From: Erigeron canadensis
Taxonomy: Eukaryota; Streptophyta; Magnoliopsida; Asterales; Asteraceae
DNA: 64,000 nucleotides
Assembly (NCBI RefSeq): GCF_010389155.1
Contig: NC_057762.1
Span: forward strand, 30,006,055 to 30,070,054
Direction of reading: 5' to 3'
How positions within the stretch are numbered: position 1 is the stretch's first letter; each line of letters opens with the position of its first letter. The position numbers and the translations under genes were made by a program. A model generated the notes under the pieces. That model did no database searches. It was not told the DNA's origin and saw only the letters and a program-made list of their open reading frames with translations. Shown piece after piece: positions 12,795-22,242 of the stretch.

Positions 12795-12812
12795 AACCTG
12801 GCTCTGATACCA
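12795..12812 (-). other. Copia primer binding site
   Basis: TGGTATCAGAGCCAGG on the minus strand, three bases inside the 5' LTR. This matches the 3' end complement of initiator tRNA-Met used by most plant copia elements. Confidence 0.85.
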
Positions 12813-12815
12813 CAA

Positions 12816-13041
12816 TGTTGCTTGTGATAACAAAAGACCAGAAAACTTGATAATCTTATTCAATGATAAAGTTGTCATATATATAGCAGTTGAGTACAAC
12901 GGTAAGCAAAGAAAAAGTAAAACCACTAAACCACTTCTACCCATGACTCCTAAAGACTAGGTACTAACCTATAGATCAGGAAGTACATTATTATTAAAAA
13001 AAAAAACACGTGCAAACGTAACCTTTGAATTATTCTCAACA
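12816..13041 (-). repeat. Copia 5' LTR (226 bp)
   Basis: Near-identical partner of 8286-8510 with the same TG...CA ends. It is followed on the plus strand by the second CAAAC target duplication. Confidence 0.95.
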
Positions 13042-13133
13042 CAAACATGGTAACTCTTTATTTAATATACAGTTTTTTATTATGACATGCATTTATCATC
13101 TTTCTCTTTACAATTAGACACTCACATGCTTGA

Positions 13134-13190
13134 ACTTTTAAAACTTTATTAAAAAACATATACTTTTAAAACTTTATTAAAAAACATATA
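13134..13190. repeat. Two-copy 27-28 bp tandem repeat
   Basis: ACTTTTAAAACTTTATT followed by AAAAAACATAT occurs twice in direct succession. Confidence 0.7.
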
Positions 13191-13336
13191 TGTTTTAATA
13201 TATCATACATATATAAAAGATTACATAGTTAAGCCAAGCATCTATAGAAATTTTACCTTAACCATGACATAAATACGACCAAAAGACTTATCGAAGGAAT
13301 GCCATTTCTTCTAATCATATATGTTTTCTATTCATT

Positions 13337-13900
13337 CAGGGGAGAGTGGCGACAGGCCACCATTTGTGTTTGTTGAAGAGGGAAATCTTGAGGAACTCCA
13401 AAATTATATTTATGATGAATGTGGTTATAGTAAAGAGATTAGATTGGTGAATACCATTGTTTTTTAAAATGTAAAATTTGTTGATTTATGTAACCTAAAA
13501 TCTATTTAATCAATTTTTGTAGGCCTAGGGTGATCGTTCTGGGGATGGGTTTTGGTATTCTCTCCGAGCGGGTATAAATAAAGTAATGTCTCTGCTTTGA
13601 CTTTTTATTGTAAAAGTTCTCGCTAAAACTGAAACTTTCTATGAAAAATGGTTTCATGTGGTCAACTTGGAAGAATGCTCTATTTACTTTTACATGGTCA
13701 AGAAGAAGGACATGGATCCATATACTATCATGAAAGATGGAGATGCATCGTATGCATTTTTCTTTGTTTAATTTACATACATATCTAACTTTTACTTCCG
13801 TTTTTCTTATGTACTGTTTAGGGGTATATATACTTGCTGTTATTTTTACAACCCATTGAGGAAGAAACTGGTGGCCATTGAGTTTGTTTTTTACGGGTAA
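13337..13900 (+). other. Unrecognised exon-like fragments
   Basis: Several short open stretches read like spliced exons rather than random sequence. The first (from about 13341) contains GDRPPFVFVEEGNLEELQ and stays open for about 40 codons. A second (about 13528-13570) contains GDGFWYSLRAG, preceded by CCTAG and followed by GTATAA. A third (about 13615-13750) contains EKWFHVVNLEEC and KKKDMDPYTIMKDGD. A fourth (about 13822-13897) contains YFYNPLRKKLVAIEF. I do not recognise the family. It may be a gene remnant or a small divergent gene; no start or stop could be fixed. Confidence 0.3.
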
Positions 13901-14375
13901 TATAACATTAAATGCATTAAATAAAGAGTTGTCATGTTTTTTCCAGGTAAAATTTCTATAAATGCTTAGCTTAACTATGTAATCATTTCAGTACAATGGT
14001 TAAAAAAAAAACAAAACAATGGTGTCAACTAGATATAGCCACTAGCCAGTATGCATGTCACAAGGGTGAGTTGGCTCGTTTGGTCTTTTAGTGGGTAACA
14101 ACTCGATACACTAGAAAGACTTATTTCTTGACCATCAACAATAAAAAACATAAATTGGTTACTAGGTAGCCCATCAAGCGGGTTTTGAGCTTAACCCAAA
14201 ACCATGACTTACTTAGCCTCTAATTTAACTGAAACAAAACATGTTTACTAGCATATAAACTCGACTAAAGGATATTATCACAATAACAAGCTACCTCATA
14301 CACTTAACATCTATTATGTCAAGTGACTAGTTTTGGCGGGAATTACTAAATATAACATAAGGAATTATCAAATGT
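13901..14375. other. Intergenic with an inverted match to 13221-13260
   Basis: About 40 bp at 13946-13987 (GGTAAAATTTCTATAAATGC...) is the reverse complement of 13221-13260 with about three mismatches. No gene seen. Confidence 0.4.
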
Positions 14376-14384
14376 AAAACCCGA

Positions 14385-14492
14385 ACACTGCTCGAAATTC
14401 TGGCTTTACAAGTTGTCTCTCCCGACTTGCAAGAGTAGCAGCAGCTGCACCAGCAACAAGGGCTGGTGACTTACAAGAGAGACTACCAATCT
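14385..14492 (-). other. Isolated exon-like segment, family not recognised
   Basis: On the minus strand about 40 codons are open and GC-richer than the surroundings. They contain SPALVAGAAAATLASRERQL and then VKPEFRAVF. Flanking TCAG and GGTTTT could be splice sites. No neighbouring exon was found, so this may be a captured or leftover exon. Confidence 0.25.
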
Positions 14493-14499
14493 GATGAGC

Positions 14500-16095
14500 C
14501 CAAATGAAACATAGAATACATTTTCACTAGTATTAAAAATGACCCTACTTATGAAACATTAAACTAGCTTGCATCTTCTTGGACAAATACCTGATGACAA
14601 CCTACCTCATGCATACACAATAAAAAGTCAAAATCCATATAAAAGTCACAAATTAGTATTTCTTAAAAGTTAATACTAAAAAAATTATGTTTGAGCCCGG
14701 CTGAGGTTGAAACCAGTCAACAGATTACATCAAGTTCATCACAGAAACAATGCATCAACACAAGTTGGAAAAGAGAGGACGTACGGACCATGTATTACGT
14801 ATATAAAGCGTTTAAGCATTTTGATTTGATATATAGATAATGGTATGTAAAGCAGATAACCTTAATTGATTCTATTTACTGATCATGTATTATGGTTATA
14901 CGAACTTTCACAATGAAAATCTACCATATGGCCGGTGGGAGATCGATGAAGCCAACCTTAAAGACATGATAGCAGACCGTGGGGGGTTAATTAAAACTAT
15001 GAAGAATTAATGTTCTATAATTAAGTCTTCAATTCTGAACAAAAATTGCACTTAATGGAAAAAACCATACTGTGCCCAAAAGTAAGTAGAAATTAGAAAA
15101 CATTCATCTCCTAGGTGCAGAGCAAGCTATGGATAATGTGAATACGTCATATTATTTTAGCCTTGTTAATTTGAAGCTGTAAAAAATGATATGATGGTTG
15201 ATTATTGCTCACAAATTGTATTTTGTGTAAAAGGGTCACCCAAAGAATGGTAAAAGGGTCGAACAATGAATGTTTAAGATTCTTCAAAGAAGGTCACCTA
15301 AAAAATTCAGGCAGTAGTCAAGCATCAATCCGGAAACCTTCTTTAGAGAATCTCTAACACTTCTCGGCCACCTCTACAAGATGATCTAAGTACACTTTCG
15401 TGAAAAAATGGTGAGATATTTTGTGATCGAGAATCCAAAGCTTGATTGCTCTGCCATCTCTACACTATCACATAAACAACAAATGTTGGAGTGAGCGTGT
15501 TCCATAAGTCAGTATATGGTCCACATTGGATGTCACTGTCGGGTTCAAACCATTAACATCTAATACTTGTCGTGTAAAGAAAATAAATAAAAAGTTATCA
15601 CAGCATATGACTAATGAGATTATGAGAACGTGTATAATTATCCAAAGGTCACCAAATCTGTGTCTATGGCCCGCTCTGGATTTCCATTTTTTAACATGAA
15701 GCAACATATATTAAATTTTATGTGACTTTTATATGGATTTTGACTTATTATTGTTAATTTAGCCCGTACCAAACAAATTTCCTAGCTCAAAGACCCTGCA
15801 TAGAAGTAAGATTACATGTATATACGTCAGCATCTTCCATGATTTGATATATTTTTTCTTATTCTTATATATCATATAATAATAATAATTACCAATAGTA
15901 CACTATAATACTCGTACCAATTTACTCCTTTAATTTATTTTGCCCACAAAGGCAACTACAAATATTAATTCATAGTAGTAAAACACATAAACAAATATAT
16001 TTATCATATATATAGTCGATCTTCCGAGCTAGCCATAACCAGCAAATTAAGTTTCTCTAGCTGTGTATCTTGAGCTAAAAAACTCGATCTGTACG
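14500..16095. other. Intergenic, nothing recognised
   Basis: AT-rich. A 79-codon open frame on the minus strand (15468-15707) matches nothing I know. The right end should hold the 3' UTR of the PSY-type gene. Confidence 0.4.
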
Positions 16096-17394
16096 TTATG
16101 GGTTTCTACCACCGCCCCTCCCTCTCCTTGGATCGTGCCTTGGATTGGCTCCGGCATCGTCATAGTCTAAAACTGCATCAAGTACCGAAAGCTTCCTTGC
16201 GTGTATCCTAAAACCATCCTACATGAAGAACAAATCTATTTAGGCTTGTAAATTGTAAATTCTAAGGTTGATTAGTTAACGCAGTAACTTTGGTATTGCA
16301 ACAAAAAGTGATTAAGGATATATTTACATCTATATCAAATCATTAGTATATTGCAATGTTATCTAATCATATAAGTGAAAAGCAACAACTGATTATTGTT
16401 ACCACAACTTATTATTTACCTTTATATAAAGATAGATAAGTTGAAATACATGTTCGATAATTTGTTTTCACTTTTTTACACTCTAAAACTTCAAAGAAAA
16501 AAAAAATCATGGTATGCACATGCATACCTTAGCTTCCATGTAGGTATTGTATGTCAAACCTAACACTTAATACTAAGGTTCAATATATTTAAACCATGTG
16601 CATTTTCATCTTATACTCATAGCATTTGAAAAAATTAATCAATTTTTTCTATAGCATGTACGCTACACGGGAAAAAAAAAATCATATAGTTCATGTGCAT
16701 TCAGTCATTCACCCCAAATGTATTATCACGTATATGGTGTGAAAACCTAGATCGTAGAAAAGAAGGTAAATGCCTAGGAACCTCTTAATTATTAAAAGGT
16801 AAAAACCTACATGTTATACGCAATGCTATATATTTATTATTTTGTTTTTAGCAATAACATCACATTTTGTGAAACTCTATATTAGAGGGTTTTGGGATTG
16901 CGTTTTGAAGAGATTAACTAATTATTGTCACAAATAATCAGAAAAAGTGTTTAGCGGATAAATTGATTATTTATGGCATAGAGAGAACAGGGAGTTTAAA
17001 AAGCACGTAGACATGCTTAGTTTAATAACGCAATGCCAAGCACCCCCCTAGTAATATTAAAACTTTTGGCTTGTGTGCGATAATACCGTTAAGTTGTTAA
17101 CAATGGTTTTTTTCAAGTTCTTAACAATGCTAAAGCTTGACAAGTATGTTGCTAGTAAAGACGATAACCTTGTGGAGAGAGTAAGCATGATTTACGCCAC
17201 CATTCCTGCCACCGCTCACTATTCTCAGAGACGAAATGAATCAACAATAAAATTAATTAGTTAACGATCGATAATATATAGTTAATACTTAATACATACA
17301 CACAAGCTTAGATACTAGAATGAAATAAACCTGAAGTTATGTAAATGAGCAATAGAAATGAAATGACAAGAGTAGTTTTGGTAAAAAGAGCCAT
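16096..17394 (-). CDS. PSY-type tyrosine-sulfated secreted peptide precursor
   Basis: Three short exons give a 78-residue precursor: 17394-17331 (64 nt), 17218-17169 (50 nt) and 16218-16096 (123 nt, ending TAA). All junctions are GT-AG and phases fit (1, then 0). Exon 1 encodes Met-Ala-Leu followed by a hydrophobic run ending near residue 21, a typical signal peptide. Exon 3 carries DYDDAGANPRHDP (residues 56-68), closely matching the PSY1 core DYGDPSANPKHDP. The Tyr after Asp is the expected TPST sulfation site. A basic HARK segment lies upstream and an Arg/Gly-rich tail follows. PSY peptides are apoplastic signals read by LRR receptor kinases (PSYR) that balance growth and stress. A TATA box lies upstream. 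The motif is unmistakable; the middle exon is inferred from phase and splice sites. Confidence 0.85.
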
Positions 17395-17454
17395 ATAGTA
17401 TGATGATACTGCTTTTGTAATGCAGGATGGAACAAAAAGAGATCAGATGGAGAG

Positions 17455-17465
17455 CTATTTATATA
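17455..17465 (-). promoter_or_regulatory. TATA box of the PSY-type gene
   Basis: TATATAAATAG on the minus strand, 60-70 bp before the ATG at 17394, a normal plant spacing for a short 5' UTR. Confidence 0.65.
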
Positions 17466-18086
17466 ATGTAACAACCTAGCTCAATGAATTAAAGAGATAT
17501 ATAGTGGCTATAGCTAGCTTTCATGAGATGATACCAACCCAATAGCTATACAAGTATGATGAGTAGTAGTGCATGTAGCAATACCAACATAATGAGGCCA
17601 CAATATATTGTGAAGTCAACTTCATTAAAAATTATGTTACATCAATACATACATATATATTTAATATATATGTAACAACACTACTATACATAATGCATAT
17701 TGTGGACACCTTGCAGTATTATCCCTTTGCATGGCTCTTATAGTTTTGCTTTTTTAATTTCTAAGTCAAAACCTGCTTTCTGGTCACAATCATGCTCCAT
17801 CTTGCATTTTGTCATCTTTGGTTACCCATCAATTTTTGACTTTTTTTGGAAACTTTGAAAGGAGATGTATGGAGTCACCAAACAGTCCACAAAATATCAC
17901 GTATCAGATCCAGCATCCTTCATACATATATATATATATACAACCCCAAACTTGATCAAGTGATCAACGTTTTAATTAAATTGTTTAATAAATTTTTATG
18001 TATATATGGTAGTCATGAATTAATGTATATGTTAATATGTATCACTTAGAATCGAATAGTAATGTTCACATCCTTTTATCATTTAT
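17466..18086. other. Intergenic, nothing recognised
   Basis: Upstream region of the PSY-type gene. AT-rich with (AT)n runs near 17650 and 17925. No gene or RNA seen. Confidence 0.4.
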
Positions 18087-18093
18087 AAGCTAT

Positions 18094-18346
18094 CACTACT
18101 AGAAAATTGGACTTTACTTTGACGAAATTAATGTCGGAAAAATCTGTCGCAATTAGCGACAGATTTACCGACAGATTAACCCTTGCAACTTTGTTTAAAA
18201 ACTAAATTTAAAATATATTTTCGGTCATTTCACATTTTTTTTTAAAATCTTGATAGAAGTCTTGACTTTGAATACAATGTGTTGTATTGATGAAAAATAA
18301 CGAAACATACATATACCTAGAACGTCTTGATTATTTTCTAGTAGTG
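18094..18346. mobile_element. CACTA-type MITE (253 bp)
   Basis: The ends read CACTACTAGAAAAT and ATTTTCTAGTAGTG, typical CACTA termini. The inverted match extends outwards so that 18087-18107 and 18333-18353 form a perfect 21-bp inverted repeat. The interior has the motif CTGTCGCAATTAGCGACAG, which can itself fold. The flanking trinucleotides are TAT and ATA, so a normal 3-bp duplication is not seen. Confidence 0.75.
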
Positions 18347-18353
18347 ATAGCTT

Positions 18354-19551
18354 AATTATGTTATTTGACTTATTTCTGTATTTTGTGACTTTTACCCTGT
18401 AATTCTTGATCTCAAGCTTCATCACTATTCCTTGGGTAAACGTCATCTTAGGTAGACGTCAATTTCTACTTTTGGACCATTATTCTTCTTTTGTGTTTTT
18501 GGGGACGAGAGGAGGTTATCATTTGTGTTAGTACTGTTGCTTACTATTTGGTTGTATTGCATCATATATACTAAACAGTTAACTTCGTATGGAACAATTA
18601 GTAATATATATTTGTATGATGATATCGTATCAAATTTGTAACAAAATTCATCTTTTTTTATTTATTATTATTATTATCAACCCTTTCAAAAAATCTAAGA
18701 TACATATTTTCGTTAATGGTTTTTCTCTATTGGTACAAAGTTGTACTATCTTATTTGAAATGATTATGTATACATGAATATTTTTAATTTATAATAAACA
18801 AATTGTGTTTTTGGAATACATAAGCGAGTAGTGGAATCAGTAGCACTAGGAAAAGTGTGACAGCTCAACATAAGCACTTTTTTCTTTTAAATTTAATTAA
18901 GATTAAGATAATTCAACCTTCATATCACTAAAAATACTTATGTTAATTAGAATATTTAAGTCCATAATCTCCCAAAGGGGAGACCAAATGTTGGCTAAAG
19001 TTACACATTCAAATCTTCATTTCCCCTTAAGTAAACAAGAATTTTAGTTCTATAAATAAAAATAACAAGTTCTATGTTTGTAAATGGCTTTGCCAAGAGC
19101 TAATCTTTTTAGATTTTAGAATACCATCTCAGTTTAATGTTTATATGTTACCTTAAATCAAAAAAAAAAAAAAAGTCCACGGATGATTTATAGCTTAAAG
19201 TCTTTAGTTCAGAAGAAAAGAATATTAGGGCAAATTGGAGAGTTCTTTATTATTATTAATTAATTCTTAGTCGAATTATATTCAGAAAGACAAAAGGTAT
19301 GTGCCACATAAATCGTAATATGAGAGAAAAAACGAGCGATGGTGACTCTCGTATATTTTTCCTATGTCGAAAAGGAAAATGAAGTGTACCAAAAGTGTTC
19401 AAATATAGGCTTTGACCCTAATTTCATTTTTTAAATCAAAAGTATAATTTAGTGTTTATTTTGGAAAAAAGGTATGGTGGCAACATCATTCTGCAAACAT
19501 CATGTCTCTTATGACTTATGTTATGTTTCTTTTGTTAAGAAAGTTTTGCAT
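18354..19551. other. Intergenic, nothing recognised
   Basis: AT-rich with poly(A) at 19159-19173. No supported gene. Confidence 0.4.
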
Positions 19552-20467
19552 TGCTGGGTCTTTTAGGGTTTTATCAAAGTCATATTATCCTTATAACATG
19601 AAAAACGCAGCGGAAGAAATGAACCTTTCATTATGTTATATGTAGTTAAAACCAAATTTTAACTTATAAAAGAAAACCCCAAACAATAAGGATCCATGTA
19701 TATGAATATCATGCAATCAAAATAACAACCATAGGGTGTTTAGAAGACTACCTTCTTCCAAGCTTATGAGAAGGTTGATATGAAGAAGATGATGTTCTTG
19801 AATAAGCCAAGTCTTCAAAATAGAAGTACCTCAAGCTTGCATACCCCAAGCCTCCAACAAACACCCAAATATGCTAGAATTTTAAACTTGGAAAACCCTT
19901 CTTTTCTTCCTTGTTTGTGCCGAAAAATAAAGAGAGAAAAGAGAGAGTTTTTGCACTTGAGAGTTGAGAGAACACTATTGCAAATGCATGTAACAAGTGT
20001 GTGTTTCCAATGTGGCTAGTGGGTTATATAAAACAAGCAAATGTATGTGTGTTTTGGGTGAGAGGGGGCCGGCCCCAAGGTGAGATCACATGGGTCTCAC
20101 CAACTCAAAAACCACATGCATTTTCCTTTTATACAATATATATAAATGTATTATAACATGTTATATACTTTATGTAACATATTATGAATTATACACAACA
20201 CACATAAGTGTTTATGTTGCCAAATAAACACATTCACATATTTCTCAAAATAAATTATCCATATAATTTACTTATATTTCTCAAGTGCATTTATTTAGAA
20301 ACCCATTTTCTAAATGCTTCAAGTATTGATATTTATTTAAAGATCATATCATATAAATAAATATCATAAGTGTTTGTCTAACTTGTTATTGGGTATGACC
20401 TGACTTGGATCATCACATACTAGCCACGTCAATTTAATATGTGTCTTGGGCATACGAAATTCCAACA
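19552..20467 (-). mobile_element. Solo LTR, copia-like (about 916 bp)
   Basis: On the minus strand it opens TGTTGGAATTTCGTATGCCC and runs to about GACCCAGCA, near CGCTGCGTTTTTCATG. This is a start and tail pattern common in plant copia LTRs. No partner LTR or internal gag-pol lies within the window, so I call it solo or truncated. The 3' boundary is uncertain and no 5-bp duplication is visible. The open frame at 19780-20019 lies inside it and is not a gene. Confidence 0.6.
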
Positions 20468-20754
20468 ATTATTCTTGTGAATGAGGTTATTAACTTATAA
20501 TTGTCTTATTATTTACGAACATATATATAAACTTAAGAGATTTGATCGTATCAAAATTAGTATAAAAAATTGTGTCATGTGTCCTTCACTCAGAAAGATA
20601 TTAGAATAAGATTTAAGTGTTTGAAGATATATTTTAGTTCTGATTCAAAGTGAGTTATATTATCCGACTCAGAATATCCATATTGTGTGTATCCAACGTT
20701 CATCTATTACTATCATATGTATTTGTTGGTATGCATGTTTGTCGACAGGGGTGA

Positions 20755-21080
20755 GTTAGATTAGGACTCCTTAAATTAGGGACCATTAGGGACATGAAAC
20801 TTACACGTGTAAATTGTATCTTACACATGTGTAGGTCGTGGTGGCGGTGGTCACCGTCGCCAGATGATCATGGTGGTGATCGGAGATGATGGTGGTGGCG
20901 GTGGTGGTGATGGTGGTTGTATAACTTACACATGTATAGGCGTGGTGGCGGTGGTCGCCGTCGCCGGAGATGATGGTGGTGGTCGGAGATGATGGTGGTG
21001 ATGGTGGTCAGAGATGGTGAAAAATGAATGCTTGAGAAGTGTCTCTAATGGTCCCTAAAATAAGAAGTCCCTAATTTAAC
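20755..21080. mobile_element. TIR element with GGTGGT-rich core
   Basis: About 40 bp at each end form imperfect inverted repeats: GTTAGATTAGGACTCC ... GGGACCATTAGGGACA at the left, and the reverse complement of the right end reads GTTAAATTAGGGACTTC ... GGGACCATTAGAGACA. The core has two copies of a CTTACACATGT..GTGGTGGCGGTGGTC unit and runs of GGTGGTGATGG. No target duplication is clear, so the superfamily is unknown. Confidence 0.6.
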
Positions 21081-21354
21081 TTTTTTTGTTTTTCGACATG
21101 TCATTAATTTGTATAAGTTGTCATATGACATCCATACAAATTGTCCAAAAGCAAAAGTACCACCGAATACATACACTAGAAATATTATAAAGTTGCATAC
21201 ATGCATAGATCGAACCATTAAGTTTGTTATGTATAAATAATTTTGAGGCAATTCTAAACACTAGCTTGTCCCTAAAATACATTATAATTTGCTGGGACTT
21301 TATATATCTTACTGAGTATCAACAAAACGTTTCATACATTCTTGAATATATAGC

Positions 21355-21596
21355 GAATTATAAACCAGCTGGGTTGGATCAGTGGTTGGAACTCTTGCCT
21401 CTGGAGACAGAAGTCAAGGGTTCAATCTTCATGCCCAGCAAGGCTGGAGGGCTTTTTCTACCGATGGTAGAACATGGAAGCAGCCTCTCTACCTTTGGTA
21501 AGGGTAAGGCTGTTTACATCTCAACCTCCCCCATACACCGTCGAAGACGGTATTGGGACCCAAAACCCGTGGAAGACGGCATTGGGAGTTACTTTT
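21355..21596 (+). mobile_element. SINE (family 1), intact with target duplication
   Basis: A 242-bp tRNA-derived SINE. The A box reads GGTTGGATCAGTGG and the B box GGGTTCAATC, an internal RNA polymerase III promoter. It ends in a T-run. The 13-bp target duplication TTGAATATATAGC is exact (21342-21354 and 21597-21609). The 6995-7217 copy shares the body. Confidence 0.88.
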
Positions 21597-21609
21597 TTGA
21601 ATATATAGC

Positions 21610-22242
21610 AATTTAGCAACATCTTTAAATTCTTGAATATAGGGTGATAAAGATGTAGCCCAAGATGTATTATGCTCCTTGTTCGGTTTTTCCTCCCTTA
21701 TATGAAAAACGATTCTCTCCTCGTTAGTTACATAACCAAGGTGACAACTCGTTTGGACCAAGTTGGGTTGGTAAAGAAAGCACTTATTAGTATAAGATTT
21801 TGGGCATGATAAGGTGGAATTGGTGACTCAATTGTTACTTTAAGAGTGATGGTGATTTTTAAGATTGTGTATGATCCTAATTTTGAAAATGAAAAGCAGA
21901 TGGAAAGTTGACTACTACGCAAATTCAACTTCATGGACCATGTAATATCAAATTCCACTAAAATTCGTACTCAAATTTCAAAGATCACATGGAAGAGAAA
22001 TCTGATACCTTATATACTACATATATGATTTTCAGTTTTTCGTCTCGTGAACATTTGAGATGGTGTGACATAATCAATCCTAGCATGTAGGAAGCACAAA
22101 AACTCAAAGCACCAACATCACAAATTACCAATGATGAAAACAAAGCTATGTATAATTTCTGAATTTGGACAACTATCTGACAACATATAGCAATTTCAAA
22201 CAAAAGACACCTTTCCGGTTTTCTGATAAAATTTGAACAAAA
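21610..22242. other. Intergenic, downstream of the acyl-CoA-binding gene
   Basis: Should contain the 3' UTR of the minus-strand gene that stops at 22243. Nothing else recognised. Confidence 0.4.

Larger units (their letters stand above)
8286..13041 (-). mobile_element. Ty1/copia LTR retrotransposon, full-length and young
   Basis: Complete element of 4,756 bp with two LTRs of 225-226 bp, a tRNA-Met type primer site, a polypurine tract and one long gag-pol frame. The 5-bp target duplication CAAAC is exact (8281-8285 and 13042-13046). The LTRs differ by two C/T transitions and one A-run length change, so the insertion is recent. Size and short LTRs fit the Ale/Retrofit-like lineages, but lineage needs an RT tree. 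Two in-frame stops make this copy defective in cis. Confidence 0.95.

Noticed and set aside
15468..15707. 79-codon open frame on the minus strand
   Set aside because: No family match that I recognise and no splice or promoter support.
19780..20019. 79-codon frame on the plus strand
   Set aside because: Lies within the solo LTR and reads antisense to it; a chance frame.
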